Shown here one piece after another: positions 1-8,661 of a stretch of DNA of 64,000 nucleotides. The stretch is from an uncultured Spirochaetales bacterium (GTDB lineage: Bacteria; Spirochaetota; Spirochaetia; Sphaerochaetales; Sphaerochaetaceae), in the NCBI GenBank assembly GCA_949293595.1, contig CASFDW010000001.1:372001-436000 (forward strand), read 5' to 3'. Below the pieces are notes generated by a model. The model made no database searches, had not been told where the DNA came from, and was given only the letters and a program-made list of their open reading frames with translations. Numbering within the stretch: position 1 is the first letter of the stretch; each line of letters begins with the position of its first letter. A program made the position numbers and the translations under genes.

Positions 1-287
1 CCGTAATTGCCCTCGGCTGCCCCGTAGACGGTATAGTTGTCCGCAGGGGACGGGTAAAGATTCTCATCCCCAGCCTCAAGCGCGAAGCTGACACGCTCCG
101 CCCTCCTCACAAGCTCGTTTGATGGATCGAGGACGCCGGCATCCTTTGCCTTTGCGGCATCGACTGTCACGACAAGCTCGCCCGGCCGTCCGAGGGCCTC
201 ATAATAATACGAGGTCTCGAACGGGCTCCTATGCACGCAGGAGGCAAGGATCAGGACAAGAAACGGTATTACAAGAAATCTCTTCAT
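1..287 (-). CDS. Partial lipoprotein of unknown function (N-terminal part only)
   Basis: Only about 95 N-terminal residues lie in the window. Reading from 287 leftwards, the protein starts MKRFLVIPFLVLILASC, a short basic n-region, a hydrophobic core and an LASC lipobox, so it is very probably a lipoprotein cleaved before Cys17. The mature part has no motif I recognise. Its ATG overlaps the ileS stop codon (ATGA), which implies translational coupling as the gene after ileS. The rest lies beyond the window edge, so no family can be assigned. Confidence 0.75.
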   Translation of the reverse strand, partial: MKRFLVIPFLVLILASCVHRSPFETSYYYEALGRPGELVVTVDAAKAKDAGVLDPSNELVRRAERVSFALEAGDENLYPSPADNYTVYGAAEGNY

Positions 288-3200
288 ACCTTGCCGATCT
301 TCACGAAAACCTGGCTGTCCGCGATATCCGCGGCCTTTCCGTCGTTCTCAGCGATCTCGAGGCTGTCGGCAAGGGTCTCCGCGGCGATGTACGTCCTGAA
401 ACTCCCGACGGCCTTGTCCACCAGATCGCTTCCCTTTATCCGGACGACGATGTGGTCGGAGACCTCGAATCCGCTCTCCTTCCTCTCGCTCTGGATGAAG
501 CGCACGATATCCCTTGCTATACCCTCCAGAAGGAGCTCCTCGGTAACATCCGTGTCGAAGCCCACGGTGATCGTACCCTCGTTGAGGACCTTCACATGCT
601 CCTTCTCGCTCCTCTGGATTGCAAGATCCTCCGCCGAGAGGTCTATGCTGCCGGCAGAGTATGCGACAGTCCTACTGTTCCCGTCGAGGATCGATGCGAT
701 CTCGTCACTCGTGAATCCGGTGATGATCGCGGCCACCTCCTTCATGTTCTTTCCAAGCCTGGAGCCGAGCACCTTGAAGTTGGCCTTTGCCGAATAGGAG
801 ACGAGGCTTGACTCGTCGGCCTCTATGAACACCTTCTTGACATTGAGCTCCTCGGCGATGATGTCGCTGTTCCTTTCAAGAATCGACCTCTCCTCCGCAT
901 CCCTGTCGACGATGAAGAACGAGGAAAGCGGCTGGCGGATCTTGAGATTGGAGCTGCTTCTCAGTGCCCGTCCCATCGCAATCGCCTTCATCGCAAGGCT
1001 CATCTCCTTCTCAAGCCCGATGTCGCGCTCGCTTTCATCGGCCTCCGGCCATAAGCAGAGGTGCACGGATTCCGGCATGTCCTCCGTCCTGAGATTCTGA
1101 TATATCTCCTCCGTTATGAAAGGGATGACAGGGCAAGCAATCTTGCAGAATGTCATGAGAACCTTGTAAAGGGTGTCGTAAGCCATCTTCTTGTCCCCGT
1201 CGTTCTCGCTTCTCCAGAACCTTCTCCTGCTTCTGCGGATGTACCAGTTGTTGAGATCGTCGATGAAGGACACGACAGCCTGGCATACCGCCTGGATGTC
1301 GTAGGTGTCGAAGGCATGCGACACTTCGGCACCGAGCCTGTTGGTGGCGCTGATGATCCAGCGGTCGAGCGGGTTCTCAAGATCCCTGTATGCCGTTTCG
1401 GAGGGCACATAGCCGTCGATGTTCGCATAGGTGACGAAGAATGAATATGCGTTCCAGAGCGGGATCAGGAGATTCTTGAGCACGTCCTTGACAAGGTCGT
1501 CGCTGAACTTGAGGTCATCCGCCTTCACGAGGCAGGAGTCGATGAGGGCGAAACGCAGTGCATCCGCGCCGTAGGTGCCCACGATCTCCATCGGATCGGT
1601 GTAGTTCCTCTCGCTCTTGCTCATCTTCTTGCCGTCGGCGGCAAGCACGATGCCGGAGGTGATGCAGTTGAGGAAGGCGGGCTTTCCGAAAAGCGCCGCG
1701 GCAAGGACGGTAAGCGAATAGAACCATCCCCTGGTCTGGTCGAGCCCCTCGTTGATGAAATCGGCGGGGAAGATCCTCTCGAACCTCTCCTTGTTCTCAA
1801 ACGGATAGTGCTGCTGCGCATACGGCATGCTTCCGGACTCGAACCAGCAGTCAAGCACGTCGGGGATCCTGCGCATCGTGCCCTTCCCGTCGGGGCTGGG
1901 CCATGTCAGGTTGTCGACAAAATGCTTGTGGATGTCCTCGACCTTCTTGCCGCACTTCCTCTCAAGCTCCTCGATGGAGCCTATGACCTCGATGTGGTCC
2001 GAACCGTCGCACTTCCACACCGGTATCGGATTGCCCCAGAACCTGTTGCGGCTGATCGCCCAGTCCCTGGCGCCCTCGAGCCATTTGCCGAAGCGTCCGT
2101 GCTTGATATGCTCGGGCACCCAGGTGATCTGCTCGTTGCAGTCTATCATCGTCTGCTTTATCTTCTGCACGTCGACGAACCAGCAGCTCATCGCCCTGTA
2201 GATCAAAGGCTTCTTGGTCCTCCAGCAGAACGGATACGAGTGCAGGTAGTTCTCCCTCTTAACGAGCTTTCCATGCTCCTTGAGCCAGGCGATTATGCTC
2301 TTGTCGGCATCCTTGACGAAAACGCCCTCCCAGTCGGGGACCTCGGATGTGAAGCGGCAGGCACTGTCTATCGGGCAGACAACAGGGATACCTGTACCCT
2401 TGAGCACGTTGTAGTCCTCCTCGCCGAAGCCAGGTGCGGTATGGACGATGCCACATCCGTCCTCGGTCGTGACATAGTCGCCAGTGACGACGATGAACGC
2501 ACCCTGCTTCTTGAGGTCGGCGAAATACGGGAAGAGTGGTTCGTAGGTCATGCCCTTGAGCTCGTTTCCCTTAACCTTCTTGACCAGTGTATAGCCCTTG
2601 TTGTCCTTGTAGTACTTGCCAACGAGCTTCTCCGCAAGATAGTAGCGGTCGTGGGTCCCATCATCCTCGACAAGCACGTAGTCGATATCCGGACCTACGG
2701 CAAGCGCAAGGTTGGACGGAAGCGTCCAAGGGGTCGTGGTCCATGCGAGGAAATAGGTGTTCTCCTCACCGTCCACCTTGAATCTTATGGTCACGGCGGG
2801 ATCCACGACATCCTGGTAACCGCCCAGATTGACCTCCATGTTGGAAACAGGACATTCGAGAGCCGGGGAATACGGAAGGATGTTGAATCCCTCGTAGACC
2901 AGCCCCTTGTCGTAGAGTGTCTTGAAGACCCACCACACGCTCTCCATGAAAGACTTGTCCATCGTCTTGTAATCGTTGTCGAAATCGATCCAGCGGCCCA
3001 TCCTGGTGACCGCCTCCCTCCACTCGTCGGTGTATGTGAGCACGATCGAGCGGCAGGTCTCGTTGAACTTGTCCACCCCGTATTCCTGGATGGCCTGGTG
3101 TCCGTGCATGTCGAGCTTGCGCTCCACTATGTTCTCGATGGGAACGCCATGGCAGTCCCAGCCGAAACGGCGGATGACGCGTTTGCCCCTCATCGTCTGA

Positions 3201-3412
3201 TAGCGGGGGATGGCATCCTTGATGGTTCCCGGAACCAGATGGCCGAAATGAGGCAATCCGGTTGCAAAGGGAGGTCCGTCATAGAACACGTACTCGTTTT
3301 CAGGATCCCTTTCCTCTATTGATTTCCTGAAGATGTCATGGTCCTTCCAGAATTTCAGGACACCCTCCTCCATCTTCGGAAAATCAACTTTGTTGTTCAC
3401 TGGATGAAACAT
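284..3412 (-). CDS. ileS: Isoleucyl-tRNA synthetase, eukaryotic-like type
   Basis: Charges tRNA-Ile with isoleucine in the cytoplasm; class I synthetase with an editing domain. The protein has 1042 residues, the length usual for the eukaryotic-like (IleS2) branch. The HIGH-type signature is HFGH at residues 55-58, and the KMSKS loop (KKMSKSERN) is near residue 596. The WTTTPWTLPSN editing-domain motif is also present. Spirochaetes typically carry this branch, which is known for low mupirocin sensitivity; resistance here is only an inference. The promoter is divergent from cca, and an AGGAG site lies about 12 nt before the ATG. The downstream gene is a lipoprotein coupled by a 4-bp overlap. 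Confidence 0.97.
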   Translation of the reverse strand: MFHPVNNKVDFPKMEEGVLKFWKDHDIFRKSIEERDPENEYVFYDGPPFATGLPHFGHLVPGTIKDAIPRYQTMRGKRVIRRFGWDCHGVPIENIVERKLDMHGHQAIQEYGVDKFNETCRSIVLTYTDEWREAVTRMGRWIDFDNDYKTMDKSFMESVWWVFKTLYDKGLVYEGFNILPYSPALECPVSNMEVNLGGYQDVVDPAVTIRFKVDGEENTYFLAWTTTPWTLPSNLALAVGPDIDYVLVEDDGTHDRYYLAEKLVGKYYKDNKGYTLVKKVKGNELKGMTYEPLFPYFADLKKQGAFIVVTGDYVTTEDGCGIVHTAPGFGEEDYNVLKGTGIPVVCPIDSACRFTSEVPDWEGVFVKDADKSIIAWLKEHGKLVKRENYLHSYPFCWRTKKPLIYRAMSCWFVDVQKIKQTMIDCNEQITWVPEHIKHGRFGKWLEGARDWAISRNRFWGNPIPVWKCDGSDHIEVIGSIEELERKCGKKVEDIHKHFVDNLTWPSPDGKGTMRRIPDVLDCWFESGSMPYAQQHYPFENKERFERIFPADFINEGLDQTRGWFYSLTVLAAALFGKPAFLNCITSGIVLAADGKKMSKSERNYTDPMEIVGTYGADALRFALIDSCLVKADDLKFSDDLVKDVLKNLLIPLWNAYSFFVTYANIDGYVPSETAYRDLENPLDRWIISATNRLGAEVSHAFDTYDIQAVCQAVVSFIDDLNNWYIRRSRRRFWRSENDGDKKMAYDTLYKVLMTFCKIACPVIPFITEEIYQNLRTEDMPESVHLCLWPEADESERDIGLEKEMSLAMKAIAMGRALRSSSNLKIRQPLSSFFIVDRDAEERSILERNSDIIAEELNVKKVFIEADESSLVSYSAKANFKVLGSRLGKNMKEVAAIITGFTSDEIASILDGNSRTVAYSAGSIDLSAEDLAIQRSEKEHVKVLNEGTITVGFDTDVTEELLLEGIARDIVRFIQSERKESGFEVSDHIVVRIKGSDLVDKAVGSFRTYIAAETLADSLEIAENDGKAADIADSQVFVKIGKV

Positions 3413-3439
3413 ATGAATTATCGACTCCTATTTGCAAAC

Positions 3440-3469
3440 ATATTATTAGAAAAGGCATGGTCTTTACAA
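3440..3469 (-). promoter_or_regulatory. Predicted ileS promoter
   Basis: On the minus strand, TTGTAA (3464-3469) and TAATAT (3440-3445) are 18 bp apart, followed by a leader of about 20 nt with AGGAG before the ileS ATG. It lies back to back with the cca promoter. Confidence 0.6.
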
Positions 3470-3476
3470 GTATCGC

Positions 3477-3505
3477 TTTACCAGTGACCCGGCATTTGAT
3501 ACTAT
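3477..3505 (+). promoter_or_regulatory. Predicted leaderless promoter of cca
   Basis: TTTACC (3477-3482), a 17-bp spacer and TACTAT (3500-3505). Two in-frame ATG codons follow at 3510 and 3513, so initiation 6-8 nt after the -10 box would begin at the start codon. No Shine-Dalgarno site precedes either ATG. Confidence 0.6.
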
Positions 3506-3509
3506 CACT

Positions 3510-4868
3510 ATGATGAAAAGATTCCCTGTTGCGAAGGAGCTCGAGGCGTTGGGAAAAGTGTTTTCCGACCACGGCTACAAGATATATCTCGTCGGTGGTG
3601 CCGTAAGGGACCATCTGCTCGGCATAAGCAACCACGACTACGATTTCGCAACCGATGCCGAGCCAGACGTCATCAAGGGAATGTTCAGGCGCACGATCGA
3701 CACAGGAATCAGGCACGGGACCGTGACGGTGCTTTTCAAGGGCGGGAAGTACGAGATCACCACGTTCAGGAGCGAGTCGGACTACGCCGACATGAGGCAT
3801 CCGGGGAAAATCGAGTTCGTCAGGAACCTGGACGAGGACCTCGGGCGCAGGGATTTCACGATCAACGCCTTCGCGGCGGATCTTTCCACGGGAGAGATAA
3901 TAGACCGCCACGACGGGTGCAATGATCTGAAAAACCGCGTGATAAGGGCCATCGGCAATCCTGAGGAAAGATTTTCGGAGGATGCCCTGAGGATGCTGCG
4001 CGCATGCCGCTTCTCGGCAAAGCTCGGCTTTTCGATCGAGGAAGGGACCTTCAATGCGATGTGCCGGCTCAAGGAGAACATACGCCATGTGTCCGCGGAA
4101 AGGATCAGGGAGGAGGTTTTCGGACTGATATTGTCCGACCATCCCGTGAACGGGCTCGAGGCCATGAGGCTCTCGGGCCTCATGGACATGATACTTCCGG
4201 AGCTTTCCGCATGCATCGGCGTGGACCAGGGCGGACTGCACTCATGCGACGTGTACACCCATCTGGTGAGGACATTGCTCGCGGCCGTGGAGAACAACCA
4301 TGACCGGCACGTACGCCTTGCAGCCCTGTTCCACGACATAGGCAAACCCGCGGCAAGGAAGGCCGGCGGGGACAGGACTTACACGTTCCACGGGCATGAG
4401 AAGACCGGTGCGGACCTTTGGCGTGGGATATGCGCAAGGCTCAAGACCGGCAACGCGGAAAGGGACAAGGTGGCGCACCTGATAGAAAACCACATGTTCG
4501 GCTACGAGCCATGCTGGAGCGATGCGGCCGTAAGAAGGTTCATGAAAAGGGTCGGCCTCGAGAACCTCGACGATCTGATCGACCTGAGGATCGACGATGC
4601 GACGGCAATAAGCGGCGCATGCGATCCGTCCATGCTTCTGGAGCTGATGGCCAGGATACGGACTGAGGAGGAGAACAGGGCCGCGCTCGGACTGAAGGAC
4701 CTGGCGATAAGCGGAAGGGACCTGATCGAGGAAAAAATAATCCCCCCCTCGAAGAAGATGGGGAGGATACTGGAACTGCTTCTGGACGAGGTCGTGGAAA
4801 CCCCGTCGCTCAACAGAAGGGACTATCTTCTGGAAAAGGCCCGGATCCTAGCCGGACAGGATGTTTAA
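3510..4868 (+). CDS. cca: CCA tRNA nucleotidyltransferase / poly(A) polymerase family with HD domain
   Basis: Adds or repairs the 3' CCA end of tRNAs; the one tRNA in this window does not encode CCA. 452 residues. The nucleotidyltransferase head shows YLVGGAVRDHLLG (about 25-38) followed by the DYD metal motif at 43-45, then the RRDFTINA and RFSEDALRMLR motifs of the class II family. A C-terminal HD domain carries ALFHDIGKP near residue 273. Starts at ATG 3510 or 3513; promoter geometry favours 3513. Its 3' end overlaps the convergent rnc by 21 bp. The adding enzyme and the poly(A) polymerase cannot be told apart by eye, but the HD domain supports CCA addition or repair. Confidence 0.93.
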   Translation: MMKRFPVAKELEALGKVFSDHGYKIYLVGGAVRDHLLGISNHDYDFATDAEPDVIKGMFRRTIDTGIRHGTVTVLFKGGKYEITTFRSESDYADMRHPGKIEFVRNLDEDLGRRDFTINAFAADLSTGEIIDRHDGCNDLKNRVIRAIGNPEERFSEDALRMLRACRFSAKLGFSIEEGTFNAMCRLKENIRHVSAERIREEVFGLILSDHPVNGLEAMRLSGLMDMILPELSACIGVDQGGLHSCDVYTHLVRTLLAAVENNHDRHVRLAALFHDIGKPAARKAGGDRTYTFHGHEKTGADLWRGICARLKTGNAERDKVAHLIENHMFGYEPCWSDAAVRRFMKRVGLENLDDLIDLRIDDATAISGACDPSMLLELMARIRTEEENRAALGLKDLAISGRDLIEEKIIPPSKKMGRILELLLDEVVETPSLNRRDYLLEKARILAGQDV

Positions 4869-5597
4869 CGCAACCAGGGCCGCATGTGCGGCGGACTGCT
4901 CGGCACCCTTCTTGTTCTTGCCCTTCGCAGGACCGTATTTCCTCTGCATGACCTCGACCTCCACCAGAAACTCCTGGTCGTGGTCCGGTCCGCTCTGCCC
5001 CACCACACGGTACTGAGGCAGCGGTTTGCGCTTCTTCTGGAGATACTCCTGCAATATCGTCTTGTAATCTTTGAAATCAAGCTTGTCGGAAAGATACCGA
5101 TCGACCTGCCCCTTCATGAATGAGAGGACGAACAGCCTCGCCTTGTCGAGCCCCTGGTCGAGGAACACGGACGCGATTACCGCCTCCATGCAGTCGGCAA
5201 GCACGGCCTTCTTTTTCTTTCCGCCCTGCATCTCCTCGCCCTTTCCCATCAAGAGGAACCTGTCGAGCTGCATGCCGAGGGCGACCTCGCACAGGCTGTC
5301 CTCGCTCACCACGCTGGCCTTGATCTTGGAAAAATCGCCTTCGTGGAGATTCGAGAAGGATGAGAACAGATACTCGGCCGTGATCATTCCCAGGACGCTG
5401 TCGCCCAGGAACTCCAGCCTTTCGTTGTTGTCCACACCTCCCCTGACCTCGTTGGCATAACTCGTATGGGTGAAGGCGAGGTTCAGGATGGACAGATTGG
5501 TGTAGCTGAGATCGTGCTCGCCACAGAAAATCAAAAGCTCCCTCTTTCTCTCGTCATCGATCAAGGGAGCTTTTATCTGACAAAATTCCGATGTCAA
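4848..5597 (-). CDS. rnc: Ribonuclease III
   Basis: Endonuclease for double-stranded RNA, acting in rRNA and mRNA processing. 249 residues, a little longer than the E. coli enzyme. The signature NERLEFLGDSVLG sits at residues 58-70, and the C-terminal third is a double-stranded-RNA-binding domain ending in AAHAALVALN. The start is a TTG whose first bases overlap the acpP stop (TTGA), with AAGGA 6 nt upstream inside the acpP coding sequence; this gives a tightly coupled rpmF-acpP-rnc operon. The 3' end overlaps cca on the other strand. Confidence 0.95.
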   Translation of the reverse strand: MTSEFCQIKAPLIDDERKRELLIFCGEHDLSYTNLSILNLAFTHTSYANEVRGGVDNNERLEFLGDSVLGMITAEYLFSSFSNLHEGDFSKIKASVVSEDSLCEVALGMQLDRFLLMGKGEEMQGGKKKKAVLADCMEAVIASVFLDQGLDKARLFVLSFMKGQVDRYLSDKLDFKDYKTILQEYLQKKRKPLPQYRVVGQSGPDHDQEFLVEVEVMQRKYGPAKGKNKKGAEQSAAHAALVALNILSG

Positions 5598-5836
5598 TTC
5601 AATTCCTTCGCAAGGTAGCTAACGGCATCGCCGACGGTCTCGAACTCGTTGGCCTTGTCATCGCTGATCGTCACCCCGAGCTCCTCCTCGATCGCATATA
5701 CGAGCTCGTATGTGTCGAGGCTGTCAGCACCGAGGTCCTTCCTGAAATTGGCGTCCATCGTGATCTTCTTCTCGTCGATGTTGAGTTTCTCGACGACCAG
5801 ATCCTTAACTTTGGCAAATACTTCTGCTTCTGTCAT
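5594..5836 (-). CDS. acpP: Acyl carrier protein
   Basis: Carries growing acyl chains in fatty-acid synthesis through a 4'-phosphopantetheine arm. 80 residues, acidic. The attachment site is Ser39 in GADSLDTYELV. GGGGAAG lies 6-7 nt before the ATG. It sits between rpmF and rnc and shares 4 bp with rnc. The rpmF-acpP pairing is common because both belong to the lipid/ribosome cluster of many bacteria. Confidence 0.96.
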   Translation of the reverse strand: MTEAEVFAKVKDLVVEKLNIDEKKITMDANFRKDLGADSLDTYELVYAIEEELGVTISDDKANEFETVGDAVSYLAKELN

Positions 5837-5855
5837 CTTTCTTCCCCTAGGTTTT

Positions 5856-6041
5856 TTATTCCTCGTCCTTCACCACAACCGGCTTACCTGCGTAGTAGCC
5901 GCATTTCGGGCATACGCGGTGGGATGGGACAAGGTTCCCGCATGTCTGACATTCTGAAAGATTCGGCATGGAGAGCTTCATGTTTGCTGCCTTTCTGGAT
6001 GCAGCTCTGGATTTCGACGTTTTATACTTTGGAGTTGCCAT
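5856..6041 (-). CDS. rpmF: 50S ribosomal protein L32
   Basis: Small zinc-ribbon protein of the large ribosomal subunit. 61 residues starting MATPKYKTSKSR, with Cys31, Cys34, Cys44 and Cys47 forming a CxxC...CxxC zinc site. A C-terminal acidic tail follows. The site AAGAGGTT precedes the ATG. First gene of the rpmF-acpP-rnc operon, behind a strong promoter. Confidence 0.97.
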   Translation of the reverse strand: MATPKYKTSKSRAASRKAANMKLSMPNLSECQTCGNLVPSHRVCPKCGYYAGKPVVVKDEE

Positions 6042-6084
6042 TGTGTAACCTCTTCATTTGATGTTATTTATCCGACATCATCCG

Positions 6085-6113
6085 ATATTACCAAAAGTAA
6101 ATTATCACGTCAA
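6085..6113 (-). promoter_or_regulatory. Strong predicted promoter of rpmF-acpP-rnc
   Basis: Minus-strand TTGACG (6108-6113), exactly 17 bp, TAATAT (6085-6090). The leader to the rpmF ATG is about 37 nt. The rest of the 6042-6293 gap holds the terminator of the lyase gene and no convincing ORF. Confidence 0.75.
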
Positions 6114-6250
6114 CGCCTTTCGCCACAAAAGGAAGCAAGTACCTCCATTACTTTTCTGACAGAAATGCCAGATATGTCATAATCAATTAATAACACATAT
6201 TTCAGGTTTTGAAAAGGATTAAATTCCATGCTTGGCGGTGCGCACGGGGA

Positions 6251-6290
6251 CAAAAACAAGGGCCGCGGTCCAAATGTCCGGCGGTCCCTG
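6251..6290 (-). terminator. Rho-independent terminator after the tryptophanase-family gene
   Basis: Minus strand: a GC-rich stem (arms AGGGACCGC and GCGGCCCT, one bulged base) over 6259-6289 is followed by TTGTTTTTG. It lies directly after the lyase stop codon. Confidence 0.75.
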
Positions 6291-6293
6291 GTT

Positions 6294-7739
6294 TCAGAGG
6301 CTGTCGCCGAAATCCTTCCTGAAGGCATTGACCAGCCTGAGCGGCCAGTCGGACACAGGCTCGAGACGTCCGAAGAAGAACCTCAGGGACGACGGTTCCT
6401 CCACGAATCGGAGGCCTCCGACCAGATCGCGGTGGTCATACAGCCATTTGATCCTGTCAACCGCGTATTTCACCTGGGAAAGGGTGAACACCCTCCTTGG
6501 AAGGGCGAGACGCAGAAGCTCGACGGATGCAAGATGCTCGCTGCCGTCGGCCTCCCTCTGCTCGGATATCGTACCCCGCTCCATACCCCTTATCCCTCCG
6601 GCGATGTACACGGCCGCGGCCAGGGCGCCTGCAGGATACTCCTGCTGCGCGACATGGGGAAGGAACCTCGTCGCATCGAGATGGCATCCGAGCCCGCCGG
6701 CAGGAGTCACCACCGGAACCGCACGTGCAAGCAGCTCGTCCGTCATGTACTTGATGAACAGTGGTCCCTGGGAGACCACGTCCATGTCCATCGTCTCGTC
6801 CAGGCCTACCGTCATGGCCTCCATCTCCCTCACGCTCATGCCGCCGTATGTGAGGAACCCCTCGAACATCGGAACGAGCTCGCGCATTTTGAGATAAAGG
6901 CTACGGTCGTGTATTGCGATCCCGCCTCCTCTGGCGAAACCGAGCTTCCTGGCCGAAAAATAGATGATGTCCATCTTGTCAGAGATCCTGCGTGTTATCT
7001 CGCGCAGTGAGAGGTCCCTTGCCGCCGCCTCCCTGGTCTTGATGAAATACAGGTTGTCCTGCAGCAGGCTGGCGTCCATGACCACGAGCTTCCCATGGCG
7101 GTGCGCAATGTCCGCGACAGCCTCCATGTTCCCCAACGACACCGGCTGTCCGCCAATGAGGTTCGTGCCGGTCTCAATCCTGACGAACGGAATCCTGTCG
7201 GAGCACCTTGCGAGCAGGGACTCGAGCCTGCCGAGATCGAAATCACCCTTGAACGGATTGTCGCTGACGAGCTTCACGCCCTCGTCCGTCACAAGCTCCT
7301 CCACCGAGCCGCCAAGCCTCGTTATGTGGGCCTTGGTCGTTGTGAAATGGTAGTTCATCGGTATTATCGAACCTTCCTTCACGAAGGTCATGGCGATGAT
7401 GTTCTCCGCCGCCCTCCCCTGATGGGCGGGCAGGAAGTAATCCGTATCGAATATCTCCTTGAGCTTGTCCGTCAGACGTGTGAAGGTCGCGCTTCCCGCA
7501 TAGCTGTCGTCGGCAATCATCATTGCCGCAAGCTGCCTGTCGCTCATGGCGTTCACACCGCTGTCGGTGAGCATGTCCAGAAAGATGTCCTTGTTCTTGA
7601 GCAGGAAGGTGTTGTACCCAGCCTCGTCAATGGCTTGCGCCCTTCTTTCAACAGGTACGAGATCGAGCTTCTGGACGATCCTGACCTTGTGCAGTTCAAG
7701 CGGGATCTCATCCCCGCTGTAAAATCTTATTTCCGGCAT
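6294..7739 (-). CDS. tnaA: Tryptophanase / tyrosine phenol-lyase family beta-eliminating lyase
   Basis: PLP enzyme expected to split tryptophan (or tyrosine) to indole (or phenol), pyruvate and ammonia. 481 residues, slightly longer than E. coli TnaA. Matching motifs include LLTDSG-like LTDSGVNAMSD, PAHQGRAAE, GGQPVSLGN, the PLP lysine Lys265 in FSARKLGF, YGGM, and the carboxylate-binding LLRLALPR. I chose the ATG at 7739 because AAGGAG lies 6-7 nt upstream; an ORF extends 17 codons further. Odd: the residue after the PLP lysine is Leu where TnaA and TPL have Asp, so it is a divergent subgroup and the substrate is unsure. A TrpXYZ-type importer occurs at 50-53 kb. Promoter and terminator are its own. 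Confidence 0.8.
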   Translation of the reverse strand: MPEIRFYSGDEIPLELHKVRIVQKLDLVPVERRAQAIDEAGYNTFLLKNKDIFLDMLTDSGVNAMSDRQLAAMMIADDSYAGSATFTRLTDKLKEIFDTDYFLPAHQGRAAENIIAMTFVKEGSIIPMNYHFTTTKAHITRLGGSVEELVTDEGVKLVSDNPFKGDFDLGRLESLLARCSDRIPFVRIETGTNLIGGQPVSLGNMEAVADIAHRHGKLVVMDASLLQDNLYFIKTREAAARDLSLREITRRISDKMDIIYFSARKLGFARGGGIAIHDRSLYLKMRELVPMFEGFLTYGGMSVREMEAMTVGLDETMDMDVVSQGPLFIKYMTDELLARAVPVVTPAGGLGCHLDATRFLPHVAQQEYPAGALAAAVYIAGGIRGMERGTISEQREADGSEHLASVELLRLALPRRVFTLSQVKYAVDRIKWLYDHRDLVGGLRFVEEPSSLRFFFGRLEPVSDWPLRLVNAFRKDFGDSL

Positions 7740-7762
7740 TTCAAACTCCTTATCTCCAGCAG

Positions 7763-7790
7763 TTTCTATCCAAAGATACAGTTTTGTCAA
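7763..7790 (-). promoter_or_regulatory. Predicted promoter of the tryptophanase-family gene
   Basis: Minus-strand TTGACA (7785-7790), 16-bp spacer, TAGAAA (7763-7768), then a short leader with AAGGAG before the ATG at 7739. Confidence 0.6.
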
Positions 7791-7843
7791 TAAAAGAGAA
7801 GCCGTTTGCGGAGCGATTTTAAAAATATCGTAAGGAATCAGGA

Positions 7844-8317
7844 TCAGACCAGGTCGGCGGGGACGAATCCCAGAACCGCATCGAGACCGGAGGTGCGGAC
7901 AGTCACCTGCAGGCCTCGTCTGCCAGCGCTGAAGCTGATCCTGTCATAAAGGATGTAGGTCTCGTCGATGAACGTCGGAAAGGACTTCTTCATCCCGACC
8001 GGCGAACAGCCTCCGTGCACATATCCGGTGAGGGGCAGAAGCTCCTTCTGCCTGATCATGGATATCTCCTTGCTTCCGGAGGCCCGCGCCGCCTTCCGGA
8101 GGTCGAGTCCGGCGCACACCGGGATGACGAACACGAAATGCTCCCCGGTGCGGGCACATACGGTGACGAGTGTCTTGAACACGGATCCCGGGTCCTCCCC
8201 GAGGGCAGCGGCGACATCGACGCCCGTGGGAAAGGCGTCGGGGTCGTAGGAACGAGTGGAATAATCGACGCCCTTCTGCTCCAGTATCCTCATTACGTTG
8301 GTTTTATCCGTTTTCAC
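7844..8317 (-). CDS. ybaK: YbaK/EbsC family aminoacyl-tRNA deacylase (Cys-tRNA(Pro) deacylase type)
   Basis: Trans-editing protein that hydrolyses mischarged tRNA, usually Cys-tRNA(Pro). 157 residues covering the whole single-domain YbaK fold. Family motifs are VFKTLV near residue 44 and GYVHGGCSPVGMKK near residue 98. The start is GTG at 8317 with GAGGTG about 4 nt upstream. It is divergent from yidD with 44 bp between them, and 104 bp separate it from the downstream lyase, which has its own promoter. Confidence 0.88.
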   Translation of the reverse strand: MKTDKTNVMRILEQKGVDYSTRSYDPDAFPTGVDVAAALGEDPGSVFKTLVTVCARTGEHFVFVIPVCAGLDLRKAARASGSKEISMIRQKELLPLTGYVHGGCSPVGMKKSFPTFIDETYILYDRISFSAGRRGLQVTVRTSGLDAVLGFVPADLV

Positions 8318-8347
8318 AAAACACCTCGAAAAAAATGAAAAAACTGC

Positions 8348-8353
8348 TATAGT
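8348..8353 (+). promoter_or_regulatory. -10 element of yidD, leaderless geometry
   Basis: TATAGT lies 8 nt before the yidD ATG and no Shine-Dalgarno site intervenes, so the transcript would start at or next to the start codon. The -35 region is not clear. Confidence 0.45.
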
Positions 8354-8361
8354 TATCCCTG

Positions 8362-8661
8362 ATGAAGGTCAAGAATCTGATCAGGGAGGTCTTCCTGATA
8401 CCCGTATATCTGTACAAGGGGCTCATCAGCCCGTTTTCAGGACCATGCTGCCGGTATGTACCGTCATGTTCGACCTATTTCGTCCAAGCCGTCAGACGGC
8501 ATGGCGTGGCAAAGGGCTCGATCCTGGGTCTCGCACGGCTGTTCAGATGCAGGAGATCCTTTCTTGGAGGACCGGACGAGGTCCCGGAAAAATTCTCGTT
8601 CAAGGAAATCCGGGACCGCCACAGGCTATACAGGAAGCCCAAAGGCTTCGACAGGGACTAG
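8362..8661 (+). CDS. yidD: Membrane protein insertion efficiency factor YidD
   Basis: Small amphipathic membrane-associated protein that assists YidC-dependent insertion. 99 residues; diagnostic motifs are YKGLISPF, CRYVPSCSTY (conserved cysteines) and RLFRC. The stop TAG lies in the palindrome CTAG (8658-8661), which also supplies the TAG of the convergent udk, so the two genes share four bases. The usual rnpA/yidC neighbours are not here. Confidence 0.92.
   Translation: MKVKNLIREVFLIPVYLYKGLISPFSGPCCRYVPSCSTYFVQAVRRHGVAKGSILGLARLFRCRRSFLGGPDEVPEKFSFKEIRDRHRLYRKPKGFDRD

Noticed and set aside
1808..3322. Long open frame of 504 codons on the plus strand
   Set aside because: It is antisense to ileS and arises from the GC-rich third codon positions; no start signals and no recognisable protein.
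6110..6328. Possible 72-residue ORF in the rpmF/lyase gap
   Set aside because: It overlaps the lyase terminator and the rpmF promoter, and has no Shine-Dalgarno site or recognisable sequence.
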